From NCBI RefSeq assembly GCF_000204195.1, contig NZ_AFBG01000018.1, positions 1-64,000 of the forward strand: DNA of 64,000 bases, read 5' to 3'. The notes below the pieces were generated by a model, which saw only the letters and a list, made by a program, of their open reading frames with translations, was not told the DNA's origin and did not search any database. The stretch is from Acidovorax radicis N35. GTDB taxonomy: Bacteria > Pseudomonadota > Gammaproteobacteria > Burkholderiales > Burkholderiaceae_C. Made by a program: the position numbers and the translations under genes. Shown here in pieces: positions 20,059-29,614 of the stretch (the stretch's first letter is position 1; each line of letters begins with the position of its first letter).

Positions 20059-20505
20059 TCAGCCTGCCAGCGCGGCCTTCACCGCTGCCGACACCTGGCC
20101 CATGTCGGCCTTGCCCGCCAGGCGGGTCTTGACCACGCCCATGACCTTGCCCATGTCGCCAGGGCCAGCGGCGCCCAGTTCGGCCACGATGGCTTTCACG
20201 GCAGCCAGGGTTTCTTCGGCGGACATGCGCTCGGGCAAGTAGGCCTGCAGCACCACGAGTTCCGACTTCTCCTTGTCGGCCAGGTCCTGGCGCGCTGCCT
20301 GCTCGAAGGCCGCGATGGAGTCCTTGCGCTGCTTGATCAGCTTGTCCACGATGGCGACCACGGCCACATCGTCCAGGACCACGCGCTCATCCACTTCTTT
20401 TTGCTTGAGTGCAGCCAGCAGCAGGCGGATGGTGCCCAGGCGCTCGCTGTCCTTGGCGCGCATGGCGGTCTTCATGTCTTCGGTGATCTGGTCCTTGAGG
20501 CTCAT
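20059..20505 (-). CDS. GatB/YqeY domain protein
   Basis: 148 aa from the ATG at 20505 (MSLKDQITEDMKTAMRAKD). All-helical YqeY family: RLGTIRLLLAALKQKEVDER, then KQRKDSIAAFEQAARQDLAD, and the C-terminal tRNA-binding-like half with MGKVMGVVKTRLAGKADMGQ. The family resembles the tail domain of GatB. It lies downstream of rpsU on the same strand, a widely conserved pairing; a large palindromic element and an rpsU terminator separate them. Confidence 0.9.
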   Translation of the reverse strand: MSLKDQITEDMKTAMRAKDSERLGTIRLLLAALKQKEVDERVVLDDVAVVAIVDKLIKQRKDSIAAFEQAARQDLADKEKSELVVLQAYLPERMSAEETLAAVKAIVAELGAAGPGDMGKVMGVVKTRLAGKADMGQVSAAVKAALAG

Positions 20506-20539
20506 GAGGGCTTCCTTTTTATGGTCAGGCTGAGACAAA

Positions 20540-20640
20540 GGGTCTGCCAAAAGGCTTTCTGGCTAGGCGTCAACGCCGCAGGCAGTAGTGTTGCTACGAC
20601 AAGGCGTTGCAACGACGCCAGAAAGCCTTTTGGCAGACCC
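20540..20640. repeat. Palindromic structured element, copy P1 (rpsU-yqeY gap)
   Basis: Outer arms 20540-20563 and 20617-20640 are perfect 24-base reverse complements (GGGTCTGCCAAAAGG...). The 53-base core, read on the minus strand, is GTCGTT, stem arm GCAACGC, CTTGTCGTAGCAACA, CTACTGCCTGCG, stem arm GCGTTGAC, GCCTA. The same scaffold with different but again complementary stem arms is found at 34540-34612. The element lies between two genes of one strand, downstream of the rpsU terminator. Confidence 0.8.
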
Positions 20641-20641
20641 G

Positions 20642-20683
20642 AAAAAACAAAAACCCGCGCTTGGCGTCCCTAGCGCGGGTTTT
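20642..20683 (-). terminator. Terminator of rpsU
   Basis: On the minus strand AAAACCCGCGCT pairs with AGCGCGGGTTTT around a ten-base loop and is followed by TGTTTTTTC, a typical factor-independent terminator 34 bases after the rpsU stop. Confidence 0.85.
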
Positions 20684-20716
20684 GGGACCCAAGCGAACAA
20701 GGCTTGGGGCCGAAGA

Positions 20717-20929
20717 TCAGTACATCTTCTTGGGCAGTTGCATGCTGCGAACGCGCTTGTAGTGGCGCTTCACGGCGGCTGCCTTCTTGCGCTTGCGCTC
20801 GGCGGTGGGCTTTTCGTAGAACTCACGGGCGCGCAGGTCGGTCAGCAGGCCGAGCTTTTCAATGGTGCGCTTGAAGCGGCGCAGTGCAACGTCAAAGGGT
20901 TCGTTTTCTTTTACGCGGATCGTAGTCAT
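20717..20929 (-). CDS. rpsU: 30S ribosomal protein S21
   Basis: 70 aa, full length. Family signature near the N-terminus ([16 protein letters not shown]) and the lysine/arginine-rich tail ending [11 protein letters not shown]. Component of the small ribosomal subunit involved in initiation. Followed by its own terminator, then yqeY. Confidence 0.97.
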
Positions 20930-21357
20930 TAGCTAATGGTTTTCCAAAATGTTGCTCGCAGAGGGGCTTGGGGAGATCGGGCCTCAAGTCCGTACAAAGC
21001 GGTTTCCCCGTCTGTAACTAGTATTTGGCCGACGGGGCATTGCCAGCAAAGCCGGAGATTATAGCCTTTGTGGCGTGAATGGGAAGCACCCCCGGTGCAG
21101 CTTCGCGGCTTCTCCTTCTCTCGCTGCGCGGGAGGAGGAGGACGCCGGTGGCCTGGCAAAGGCAGTTCCACGGTGGCACTGGCCAGGGGCTTGCCAGTCT
21201 TACCGGGTGTCGGCAGCCTCAACGACTGCGCATCCCTGCATCCGTGGCTGGGAAGGCCGTAAATGGCGTGGAAATTGCTTCACGTTGTAACAATCATTTT
21301 CCACCGTCGGTGGGCTGCCCAGGTCATCCGCCCGGGCAGGCCTTCGCCGCAGACACC
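20930..21357. other. Intergenic interval between rpsU and the GGDEF-EAL gene
   Basis: 428 bases that must hold the rpsU promoter (minus) and that of the GGDEF-EAL gene (plus). The reading frame of the latter stays open back to 21079, but that stretch (SRLLLLSLRGRRRTPV) looks non-coding. It contains a REP-like GC-rich stretch at 21108-21150. Confidence 0.5.
21108..21150. repeat. REP-like GC-rich inverted repeat
   Basis: CTCCTTCTCTCGC, TGCGCG and GGAGGAGGAGGACGCC. It shares the order CTTCTCTCGC - TGCGCG - GGGA - GGACGCC with the sequence at 56715-56765, so the two look like copies of one short interspersed palindrome. Confidence 0.5.
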
Positions 21358-24300
21358 ATGGCATTCATGCACCGCGTATCGGGTTGGCTGGGCCGCCTCA
21401 GTGTGGGCCGCAAGCTCATGCTCATCTATCTGCTGGACCTGTCGGCGGTGATCTATGTGTCCAGCATCCTGATCCACGAAAAGTACGTGGCCATCGATTT
21501 CACGCGCAAGGAAATCGTCGGCACCACGTATGCGGCGGTGCTGCGCGACGGGCTCATGGGGCAGTTTCTGGATGCGTCCCAGCAGCCGCCGCTGGCGGCC
21601 GAAGTGATTGCACGGCTGACGGGGGTGCGCAAGGCCCATGACGAGCAGTTGCGCACGCAGGAAGTGGGCGAACGCTTCAGCACCGTGCTGGAGCAGCTGG
21701 CCTCCCAGCCGCCGTCTGCAACGGATGCGCAGGTTCTGACCGGCATGCGCAGCCAGCTGCTGCGCGAGGGCCGTGAGTTGCTCACCACGGTGGGCAACCA
21801 GTCCAACCTGATCCTGGACCCGGACCTGGACAGCTACTACGGCATGTCGCTGGTGGTGCTGCGTTTTCCGGAGTTGCTCCAGGCGGTGCACGACACGGTG
21901 GTGTTTTTGAACGCAGCGCAGACCGGGCGCGGGCCGCAGTGGTCCTTTGATTTGCTCACGCTCGTGGGGCGGCTGGACGCGGTGATGCAGGGTATCGAGT
22001 CGGACTACAACCAGGCGTTCATCGCGGGCTCGCCCGAGATGCGGGCGGCCCTGGGGGGGCAGCGCGAAGCGCTGAAGGCCTCGCTGGAGGGTTTTCAGGC
22101 CTTGCTGCAGGGTGTGGCAGCCGGGGAGTCGCGCCTGACGCTGGCCCAGGTGGGCGCGCAGCAGGCGCAGGTGCTGGGCGCCCTGCGCGATGCCTGGGGC
22201 GTGGGCATCACCGACCTGGAGCGGCTGCTGAACCGCCGCGTGGACGGACTTTATGCCCGCATGTGGCTGCACCTGGGCACCGCGCTGGTGTTGCTGGGCT
22301 GCATCCTTTCTCTGGTGACGTTGGTGGCCCGGCAGATCGCCAAGCCGCTGCAACAGCTGGCGCGGGTGGCCGACCAGGTGCGCCAAAGTGGCGACCATAC
22401 CCTGCGCGCGCACTGGTCGAGCCGCGACGAGATCGGCCGCCTGGTCACGGCCTTCAACGAGATGCTGTCCCAGCTCGACCGCGACCGCCTGCTGCAGCAG
22501 GAGCTGGCCGCCAGCGCCCGCGCCGCCGAGGCGCAGCGCGAGCTGGTGGAGGCGTTCCCGATCCCGATGGTCGTCACCTCGGTGCCCGAGCACGAGGTGC
22601 TGCATTCGAATGCGCCGGCCAGCCACTGGCTGGGTGGCCGCAAGACCGACCCCTGGGCCGTGGGGCTGGAGCCTGGCGTGCGGGCGCGATTCTTCCAGCG
22701 CCTGGCGGACCAGGGCTCGGTGGATGAATTCGAGGTGCGCTGGAAGGGCACTGCCGAGCCTTCCTGGGCCGTGCTGTCGGCGCGGCGCCTGCAGTTCCAG
22801 GGGCGCGACGCGGTGCTCACGGCCTTCACGCCGATCAATGTGCTCAAGGTGATGGAGCAGCGGCTGGAGCTGTGGGCCAAGGTGTTCGAGGCCTCGTCCG
22901 AGGGCATCATCATCATGAACGCCGAGCAGCAGATCATCAGCGTGAACAAGGCGTTCTGCCGCAGCACGCACTATGACTTCTACGAGGTCATCGGCGAGGA
23001 CCTGGGCTTCTTGCTGGAAGAAGCCGCTGGCGAGCCACTGTCGACGCAGATCAACCGCACCATGCTCGACAAGGAGTCCTGGCAGGGCGAGGTGCGTTTT
23101 CGCCGCCGCTCGGGCGAAACCTACCCGGCCTGGCTCATGGTGTCTGCGGTGCGCGAGACCAAGGGTGGCGCGGTGGCCAACCACATCGGCATCGCCATCG
23201 ACATCACCGACCGCAAGCGCAGCGAAGAGCGCATCCAGTTCCTGGCGCACCATGACGTGCTGACCGAGCTGCCCAACCGCTCGCTGTGTGTGCAGCGCCT
23301 GCAAATGGCGCTGGCGCAGGCGCCGATCACCGGTGAAAAGGTGGCCGTTCTGTTTATCGACCTGGACCGCTTCAAGGCCATCAACGACACGCTGGGCCAC
23401 CACATCGGCGATGGCCTGCTGCGCTCGGTGGCCGGGCGCCTCACGCAGGCTGTGCGCAGCCGCGACACCGTCAGCCGCCTGGGCGGGGACGAGTTCGTGG
23501 TGGTCATGCGCGATGTGGCAGGGCGCGAGGACGTGCAGCAGCTGGTGGAGCGGCGGCTGATCCCGCTCATCCGCCAGAGCCACCCGGTGGAAGGGCACGA
23601 GCTGAACGTGTCGTGCAGCGTCGGCATCGCCGTCTACCCCGAGGACGGCAGCGATATCGACGAGCTCATGCGCCGCGCCGACGCGGCCATGTACGAGGCC
23701 AAGACCACGGGCCGCGACATGGCGCTGTTCTATTCGGCCGAGACCGACCAGCGCGCGCTGGCACGCCAGACCCTGGAGCAGCAGCTGCGCCGCGCACTGG
23801 AGCGCCAGGAACTGAGCTTGCACTACCAGCCGCGCCTGGCCGCCAAGGGCGGCAGCCTGCTGGGCGTGGAGGCCCTGCTGCGCTGGAGCAGCCCCACCCT
23901 GGGCAACGTACCGCCCAGCGAATTCATCCCCATTGCCGAGGAGACCGGCATGATCCGCGCGATCGGCGGCTGGGTGCTGCAGCAGGCCTGTGAGCAATGG
24001 GCGCGCTGGCAGGCGCCGCTGGCGGGCCATCCAGCACGTGCGCTGGCCCATCCGCTGGCGAATGTCTCCATCTCGGTCAACCTCTCGGCCGCGCAGCTGG
24101 CCGACCCGGTGCTGGTGACGGACATCGAGGCGCTGTTGGCGCGCACCGGCATGCCGGCCCACCGGCTGGAGCTGGAAATCACCGAATCGCAGCTGATGGA
24201 CAACGCCCATGCGGCCGAGCAGCAACTGGCCGCGCTCAAGTCGCTGGGTGTGCAACTGTCCATCGACGACTTTGGTACCGGGTATTCGAGCCTGGCCTAC

Positions 24301-24630
24301 CTCAAGCGTTTTGACATCGACCGGCTCAAGGTGGACAAGTCCTTCGTCCACGACATGCTGAGCAATCCCGCCGACATGGCGATCACGCGCGCCATCATCG
24401 CCCTGGGCCACACGCTGGGCCTCAAGATCGTGGCCGAGGGCGTCGAAGATCTGGCCACGGCGCAGGTGCTGAGCGCGCTGGATTGCGAGGAGCTGCAGGG
24501 CTACCACTTCAGCCGCCCGCTGCCGCCCGAGGCGCTGCACGCCTGGGCCCTGGAGCACGGCGTGCTTCAGGCCGCATCGGTGCGGGGGCCGGGTTTTGGC
24601 AGCACACAGCCTGCACCGCTGTGGGGGTGA
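21358..24630 (+). CDS. Membrane GGDEF-EAL protein with HAMP and PAS domains
   Basis: 1090 aa from the ATG at 21358 (MAFMHRVSGWLG); the longer upstream frame lacks protein character. Helix 1 at about 20-42, an extracytoplasmic helical sensor to about 300, helix 2 (LHLGTALVLLGCILSLVTLV), HAMP, two PAS-like segments (second: FEASSEGIIIMNAEQQIISV), then GGDEF with the active-site loop GGDEF at 709-713 and an inhibitory RxxD (RSRD) at 700-703, then EAL with Glu838 in EALLRW, ELEITES, DDFGTGYSSLAYLK and EGVED. Both catalytic sites look intact, so it could make and degrade c-di-GMP; which activity dominates cannot be read from sequence. Confidence 0.93.
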   Translation: MAFMHRVSGWLGRLSVGRKLMLIYLLDLSAVIYVSSILIHEKYVAIDFTRKEIVGTTYAAVLRDGLMGQFLDASQQPPLAAEVIARLTGVRKAHDEQLRTQEVGERFSTVLEQLASQPPSATDAQVLTGMRSQLLREGRELLTTVGNQSNLILDPDLDSYYGMSLVVLRFPELLQAVHDTVVFLNAAQTGRGPQWSFDLLTLVGRLDAVMQGIESDYNQAFIAGSPEMRAALGGQREALKASLEGFQALLQGVAAGESRLTLAQVGAQQAQVLGALRDAWGVGITDLERLLNRRVDGLYARMWLHLGTALVLLGCILSLVTLVARQIAKPLQQLARVADQVRQSGDHTLRAHWSSRDEIGRLVTAFNEMLSQLDRDRLLQQELAASARAAEAQRELVEAFPIPMVVTSVPEHEVLHSNAPASHWLGGRKTDPWAVGLEPGVRARFFQRLADQGSVDEFEVRWKGTAEPSWAVLSARRLQFQGRDAVLTAFTPINVLKVMEQRLELWAKVFEASSEGIIIMNAEQQIISVNKAFCRSTHYDFYEVIGEDLGFLLEEAAGEPLSTQINRTMLDKESWQGEVRFRRRSGETYPAWLMVSAVRETKGGAVANHIGIAIDITDRKRSEERIQFLAHHDVLTELPNRSLCVQRLQMALAQAPITGEKVAVLFIDLDRFKAINDTLGHHIGDGLLRSVAGRLTQAVRSRDTVSRLGGDEFVVVMRDVAGREDVQQLVERRLIPLIRQSHPVEGHELNVSCSVGIAVYPEDGSDIDELMRRADAAMYEAKTTGRDMALFYSAETDQRALARQTLEQQLRRALERQELSLHYQPRLAAKGGSLLGVEALLRWSSPTLGNVPPSEFIPIAEETGMIRAIGGWVLQQACEQWARWQAPLAGHPARALAHPLANVSISVNLSAAQLADPVLVTDIEALLARTGMPAHRLELEITESQLMDNAHAAEQQLAALKSLGVQLSIDDFGTGYSSLAYLKRFDIDRLKVDKSFVHDMLSNPADMAITRAIIALGHTLGLKIVAEGVEDLATAQVLSALDCEELQGYHFSRPLPPEALHAWALEHGVLQAASVRGPGFGSTQPAPLWG

Positions 24631-24658
24631 TCCGGCCCTCAGCGCCCGTCCGCACCCG

Positions 24659-24973
24659 TCAGGCAAGCCGGATGTGCAGCGCGACGGCCAGTCCGACCAG
24701 GATGGCGCCCGGGGCCATATTGCCCAGCCATAGTGAGGTGCGTGAGGTCGAGCGGCCCGAGATGCGCGAGTCTGCCCGCAGGTAGGCATCGCCCTCATCA
24801 GTGCACAGCCACCAGACCATCACCGCGCCCCCGGCCAGCGAGCCCACGCCCAGGGCCGCGAGGATCGCGATGAAGATGTTTCCGCCAATGCTTGCTGCAG
24901 GGACGAGGGCAATCAGTGCGCCCACGGCCGTTGCGGCCGCTTGGTACTTTTCTGCGCGTTCGAATCCATCCAT
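24659..24973 (-). CDS. Small membrane protein, unknown function
   Basis: 104 aa with three likely membrane helices: AAATAVGALIALVPAA, IFIAILAALGVGSLAGGAVM and the C-terminal APGAILVGLAVALHI. No family recognised. It converges with the GGDEF-EAL gene (28 bases between stops) and shares the strand of the baiN gene, which ends about 90 bases upstream of its start. Confidence 0.65.
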   Translation of the reverse strand: MDGFERAEKYQAAATAVGALIALVPAASIGGNIFIAILAALGVGSLAGGAVMVWWLCTDEGDAYLRADSRISGRSTSRTSLWLGNMAPGAILVGLAVALHIRLA

Positions 24974-25062
24974 GCCGTGGCTCCCGCCGTGTCACCGGTA
25001 AAGCGATGTGTTGTTGCCGGGAGTTTAGGTGCGATGCCCCTCCCGATTGCGAACGGAGTGCG

Positions 25063-26316
25063 TCAGTGGTCCGCTGGCGGCAGTGCCTGCGCGCACGCCG
25101 CGGCGCTGGCCCAGGCCCACTGAAAGTTGTAGCCCCCCAGCCAGCCCGTCACATCGACCACTTCGCCAATGAAATACAGGCCTGGCTGCGTCTTGCACTC
25201 CATGGTCTGCTGCGACAGCACCCGCGTGTCCACACCGCCCAGCGTGACCTCGGCCTTCTTGTAGCCCTCGGTGCCGGTGGGCGTCAGCTCCCAGCGCGCC
25301 AGCTGTTCGGCCAGCCGCGCCAGAGCCTTGTCGCTGGCCTCGTTGATGGGGCGCTGCCAGTCGGGCTCGCGCTGGGCCCAGGCATCGGCCAGGCGGCTCG
25401 GGACCAGGGTGGCCAGCTCGTTGGCAATCAGCTTGCGCGAGCGGGCTTTGCCCTGCGCCAGCGCAGCTGGCAGATCCACCGTGGGCGCGAGGTTGATGGC
25501 CAGCGGCGTGCCCTCCTGCCAGTAGCTGGAGATCTGCAGCACTGCGGGGCCCGAGAGGCCGCGGTGGGTGAACAGCAGATCCTCGTCGAAGACCATGCGG
25601 TTCTTCTTGGAGCCGGTGCTGATCTGCACCGGCAATGCCAGCCCGGCCAACTGCGCATACGGCGCCCAGAGAGCGCCATCAAAGGTCATCGGAACGAGGC
25701 CAGGGCGGCGCTCGATGAGTGGGATGTTGAACTGCTGCGCCAGGCGGTAGCCAAAGTCGGTCGCACCGATCTTGGGAATGGACAACCCACCCGTGGCGAC
25801 GACCAGCGAGCGCGCCCGCACCGGGCCTCGGTCAGTATCAATTTGATAGCTGTAAGCGCTTGATGGATCAGCGCCAGGGGCTGAAAACACTATATTTTTG
25901 ACCGCACAAGGCTGCCAGTGCGTCACCTGGCCCGCCGCGCACTCGGCCAGCAGCATGGCGATGATGTCCTCGGCCGAGCGGTCGGCAAACAGCTGGCCCT
26001 TGTGTTTTTCGTGGAACGCAATGCCGTGTTTTTGCACCAGCGCAACGAAGTCGGCGGGCGTATAGCGCGACAGCGCCGAGCGGCAGAACTGCGGGTTCTG
26101 CCCCACAAAATGTTTGTGGGGCGCGGCAGGGTCCAGGTCGCGGTTGGTGAAGTTGCAGCGCCCGCCGCCCGAGATGCGGATCTTCTCGGCCACCTTCTCG
26201 GCATGGTCGATCAGCAATACCTTCAGGCCCCGCTGGCCCGCCTGGGCGGCGCAGAACAGGCCGGCGGCACCGGCGCCGATGATGACGGCGTCAAAAACAG
26301 AGGGGGTGTGGGGCAC
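25063..26316 (-). CDS. FAD-dependent oxidoreductase, BaiN/YhiN (HI0933) family
   Basis: 417 aa. N-terminal FAD-binding Rossmann motif DAVIIGAGAAGLFCAAQAG, family signature KIRISGGGRCNFTN, second FAD contact VVATGGLSIPKIGATDFGY, and C-terminal LYFIGEVVDVTGWLGGYNFQ. It is full length for this flavoprotein family, whose members are predicted reductases of unsettled substrate. Residues encoded by about 25835-25900 (VFSAPGADPSSAYSYQIDTD) come from an in-frame AGCGCTT repeat in a non-conserved loop. Confidence 0.9.
   Translation of the reverse strand: MPHTPSVFDAVIIGAGAAGLFCAAQAGQRGLKVLLIDHAEKVAEKIRISGGGRCNFTNRDLDPAAPHKHFVGQNPQFCRSALSRYTPADFVALVQKHGIAFHEKHKGQLFADRSAEDIIAMLLAECAAGQVTHWQPCAVKNIVFSAPGADPSSAYSYQIDTDRGPVRARSLVVATGGLSIPKIGATDFGYRLAQQFNIPLIERRPGLVPMTFDGALWAPYAQLAGLALPVQISTGSKKNRMVFDEDLLFTHRGLSGPAVLQISSYWQEGTPLAINLAPTVDLPAALAQGKARSRKLIANELATLVPSRLADAWAQREPDWQRPINEASDKALARLAEQLARWELTPTGTEGYKKAEVTLGGVDTRVLSQQTMECKTQPGLYFIGEVVDVTGWLGGYNFQWAWASAAACAQALPPADH
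25835..25900. repeat. AGCGCTT bipartite repeat, copy R4 (inside the baiN-type gene)
   Basis: ATCAATTTGATAGCTGT then AAGCGCTTGATGGATCAGCGCC and CACTATATTTTT. Both halves of the family are present, read without a stop on the minus strand. Confidence 0.75.
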
Positions 26317-26384
26317 AGTAATGAACAGGCAGCGGTGGCGGGGCCGCCATTGTCGCCGCAGCGTTCATCGGGGCGATCACGCCG

Positions 26385-27560
26385 TCATTGCCGGTACACC
26401 CCGCCGGAGCCCACCACCGCAATGTCCACAAAATTCGAGCCGTGGTGGTTCTGTGCGCTGAACTGGTAGCTGTAGCCGCCCAGGTCGAGGTTGCCCAGGC
26501 CTTCCATGGCCTGGACCAGGCTGGCCCGGGTGACGCCGGGCCCTGCCGCGCGCAGGCCTTCAATGAGCACGCGCGCATCCATGTAGCCGGTATAGCGGTC
26601 GTAGTCCACGGGCTTGTCGTGGCGCTTCATGGATGCCTGGAATTCGCGCGTGAGTGCAATCGTGGGCTTGCTCGGCGATGGGCCGGTGCGCGCTACGGCC
26701 AGGCCGCGCGCATCGTCGCCCAGCGCCTTGAGCACCGCTGTGCCCGCGCCCAGGGACAGGGTGTAGACCGGCACGCCCAGGTTCGCACGGTTGGCGCGTA
26801 CATAGGCCACCACGGGCGGGCCTGCCGCCACCAGCAGCACGGCTTGTGGTTTCTGGGCGGCCAGGGCCTTGGCGGCTTCGTTGGCGTCTTCTCCGGTCGG
26901 GGCGAGGGCATGCGAGCCGGCCAGCGTCGCGCCCTCGGCGGCAAGGGTCTTTTCGACCAATGGCAAAAGCAGCTTGCCAAAGTCATTGTTCTCGTAGGCG
27001 ACGGCGATGCGTGCACTTTGCACGGCCACCAGGTTGCGCACAATTTTCACCAGCTCATCGGCGTAGCTGGCCCGGGTGGTGAACAGATAGGGGTGCTGCT
27101 GTGCCCGGATGGCGGGGCTGCCGGTGTACACCGAGATCAGCGGCAGCCTGGCTTGCGCCAGGTAGGGCAGCAGCGCCATCACCTGAGACGTGCCGGACAC
27201 GCCAAACAGGGCCAGCACACCCTCTTTTTCGCTCAGCTGCTTGGCGTTCTCCAGCGTGCGGCGTGGATCGAACCCATCGTCCAGCGACACCAGCCGGACC
27301 TTGCGCCCGCCGATGCCGCCCTTGGCGTTGGCGTCTTCCACCGCGGCGTCCTGTCCTTCATGGATGGGCGCGAGAAAAGGGGCCATGCCACCCGACAACG
27401 CGGTAGACCGGCCAATGAGAATGTCGCCCTTGCCTGGAGTGGGTTGTGCTCTGGCGGACAGGCTGGCGAGGGCCGCACCGCCTGCCAGCGCCAGCACGAG
27501 ACTGCGGCGGCGCGCCAGGGAAAGCCGCTGGCTAGCGGACAGGGCAACGTGGGTCTTCAT
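26385..27560 (-). CDS. ABC transporter substrate-binding protein (branched-chain amino acid / Liv type)
   Basis: 391 aa from the ATG at 27560, preceded by AGGAGGAGC. A twin-arginine-like signal peptide (SLARRRSLVLALAGGAALAS, cut near SARA-QP) leads to a type I periplasmic-binding fold of the peripla_BP_6 family: ILIGRSTALSGGMAP, then GGIGGRKVRLVSLDDGFDP. No permease or ATPase genes are adjacent, so it is an orphan; ligand unknown. Confidence 0.87.
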   Translation of the reverse strand: MKTHVALSASQRLSLARRRSLVLALAGGAALASLSARAQPTPGKGDILIGRSTALSGGMAPFLAPIHEGQDAAVEDANAKGGIGGRKVRLVSLDDGFDPRRTLENAKQLSEKEGVLALFGVSGTSQVMALLPYLAQARLPLISVYTGSPAIRAQQHPYLFTTRASYADELVKIVRNLVAVQSARIAVAYENNDFGKLLLPLVEKTLAAEGATLAGSHALAPTGEDANEAAKALAAQKPQAVLLVAAGPPVVAYVRANRANLGVPVYTLSLGAGTAVLKALGDDARGLAVARTGPSPSKPTIALTREFQASMKRHDKPVDYDRYTGYMDARVLIEGLRAAGPGVTRASLVQAMEGLGNLDLGGYSYQFSAQNHHGSNFVDIAVVGSGGVYRQ

Positions 27561-27852
27561 CAAACAGCTCCTCCTGGTGTCGGCCACCGTGGCCACAAGG
27601 TGCGGCGATGGTAGGAGGGCGGTGGCTGCGCACCCACCGGGTTTTTACCGGGGCTGCGTCAAGTTAGGGACAGGCGCCTATCCCTATCCCTTGCGCAGGA
27701 GCGGAAACCTGGACGGATGTCCAAAGCCATGGGGCACGCAGCCGCTCCGCACGCCGTGCTTCGCGGGCCAGGGCCCGGTGTGATCGCGGAGGCGGCGGGC
27801 AGGTTGCGCGCGGCGCGTTAGCATGTCGCATCCACCCGCCAAGGACTGCTCC

Positions 27853-28338
27853 ATGAAACCGATCCACTGTGCCGCCTGCGCCCTGGCGCTGGGCTTTCTG
27901 GCCCCGGCGTGGGCCATCAACAAATGTACGGACGCCAATGGCAAGGTGTCGTTCCAGGACGAGCCCTGCGCGGGCCAGGGCGAAAAGATCGAGGTACGGC
28001 CTGCCATGCAGGGCGCCAGCCCCGTTCAGCCCGGCCCCTCCACCGCAAAGGAAGGCGCCTTCGGCGCAACCTGGCAGCGCAAGCACTATCTGCAGAACCA
28101 GGGCGTGCCCCAGGCGCGCGCGGCCGTCGAGCGCAACCAGCAGGAATGCGCTGCAATGGCACCGGATACCGCAGTGGCCCATGCGGGCCCGCTGCGGCGC
28201 AGCACCCTGGCGTCAGGCTCCCAGTTCGCGCAGGAGCGTGCGGCCGGGGCCGACAAGGACAAGGCCGCGTGTGAGGCGCGAACCAACGAGCTGCGCAACC
28301 AGCTGAAGTCGCTCGAAGCCGAACTCGGCAAGCTGTAG
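27853..28338 (+). CDS. Exported DUF4124-domain protein
   Basis: 161 aa from the ATG at 27853 (MKPIHCAACALALGFLAPAW), which gives a clean Sec signal peptide. The DUF4124 motif INKCTDANGKVSFQDEPC follows directly, with its two cysteines, then a flexible stretch and a C-terminal charged helix (LRNQLKSLEAELGKL) that may be a coiled coil. A periplasmic protein of unknown role, common in this group of bacteria. Confidence 0.8.
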   Translation: MKPIHCAACALALGFLAPAWAINKCTDANGKVSFQDEPCAGQGEKIEVRPAMQGASPVQPGPSTAKEGAFGATWQRKHYLQNQGVPQARAAVERNQQECAAMAPDTAVAHAGPLRRSTLASGSQFAQERAAGADKDKAACEARTNELRNQLKSLEAELGKL

Positions 28339-28357
28339 TGCTTCGGGCGGGCCTACC

Positions 28358-29491
28358 TCAGCCCTTCCAGGTGAACGGAAACTTGAACTGCTTCACAAAC
28401 CCGTTGGGCACATAGTCGCCCAGCACGCCGTAGTGTTCGGGCCAGAGCTTGGTGCTTTTCACGGCGGTACCAAAGAGGTAGTCAAGGAAGGCAAAGTGCG
28501 CGGCGTAGTTCTTGTCCAACGCCTCCTGGTCCTGGCTGTGGTGCCAGTGGTGGAAGTTGGGCGTGACCAGCACGTAGCGCAGCGGGCCCAGGCGCACGCT
28601 CACGTTGGCGTGGTTGAACACGGCCTGGAAGCCGACGATGACGATGTAGGCGTCGATCACTTCCTTGGAAAACCCCAGCACGTAGATGGGGGCCAGCACC
28701 AGCGTGCGCGTGATGATCAGCTCCAGGATGTGCTGGCGCGATCCCGCCATCCAGTCCATGCTCTTGACGCTGTGGTGCACGGCGTGCAGGCGCCACAACA
28801 CAGGTACCTCGTGGTAGGCACGGTGGGTCCAGTACTGCACCAGGTCGGCCACCAGCACGATGAGGAACAGCGCCACCCAGAAGTTCAGGCCCTGCACCCA
28901 GCCGCGAATACCGTCGTTGGCCGCCCAGCCAAAAAACCGGTGCACGATGAGGTTGGTGGCCAGCAGCACGAAGCCCACCACCATGTGGTTCACGATGAAA
29001 TGGTGGAAGTCCGTCTGCCACTCGGCGCGGAAGATGGGTTGGTCCTTGCGCAGCGCGAACAGCTTCTCGATGAAGATGAAGATCAGCGAGCTGCCCAGCA
29101 GGTCAAGGATGAACCAGTCCAGGCCGATGTACGGGGTGTTGTCGGGGAAGTTCGGGTCCACCTCGACCTTGTGGCCGCCCAGGAACGCCGCCAGCGCCAC
29201 CATGGCAAAGGCAAACGTGGCCAGCCAGCGCGAGCGGTTGAAGAGGATGTTGACGAGGGAGATGCCCCCTGCGATGGCCATGGCGGTCAGCATGATGTAG
29301 CGGATCACCGTTACGTCGTAGCTCTTGCGCAGTTGTGGCGTGGTCAGGTATTCGGGGAAGTGGAAGGCCAGCACGCCCAGAAAACACAGGATGGCCAGCG
29401 TGAGCGCAATCACGCCGGACACGAGGCCCCGCCCGCGCCGCAGCGCACCATGGCTTTCGGTGAATTCATTGAGTTTGTCGATTTCGAGCAT
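28358..29491 (-). CDS. Sterol desaturase / fatty acid hydroxylase superfamily membrane protein
   Basis: 377 aa with about six membrane helices. The eight-histidine di-iron cluster motifs are present in order: HRAYHE, HAVHHS and HHWHHS (within TPNFHHWHHSQDQEALDKNY). The superfamily performs O2-dependent hydroxylation or desaturation of lipids in the membrane; bacteria mostly lack sterols, so the substrate is probably another lipid. It converges with the DUF4124 gene. Confidence 0.88.
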   Translation of the reverse strand: MLEIDKLNEFTESHGALRRGRGLVSGVIALTLAILCFLGVLAFHFPEYLTTPQLRKSYDVTVIRYIMLTAMAIAGGISLVNILFNRSRWLATFAFAMVALAAFLGGHKVEVDPNFPDNTPYIGLDWFILDLLGSSLIFIFIEKLFALRKDQPIFRAEWQTDFHHFIVNHMVVGFVLLATNLIVHRFFGWAANDGIRGWVQGLNFWVALFLIVLVADLVQYWTHRAYHEVPVLWRLHAVHHSVKSMDWMAGSRQHILELIITRTLVLAPIYVLGFSKEVIDAYIVIVGFQAVFNHANVSVRLGPLRYVLVTPNFHHWHHSQDQEALDKNYAAHFAFLDYLFGTAVKSTKLWPEHYGVLGDYVPNGFVKQFKFPFTWKG

Positions 29492-29614
29492 GCTTTCCCC
29501 TCTGGCCTCCCGGCCTGCTTGGCTTTTTGATGGGCCGCGATCTGGCTTGTGTGGCGCGAGTGTAGCGGCCTGCGGCGTTGTGCCTGCAACACGGTGGAGC
29601 CCTAAAATCGTGGC

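Noticed and set aside
21280..24798. Minus-strand open frame of 1172 codons
   Set aside because: Antisense to the GGDEF-EAL gene, with composition typical of GC-rich third-position bias and no recognisable domain.
28433..29530. Plus-strand open frame of 365 codons
   Set aside because: Antisense to the hydroxylase gene with intact histidine boxes; the shadow translation is a His/Val/Gln-rich string.
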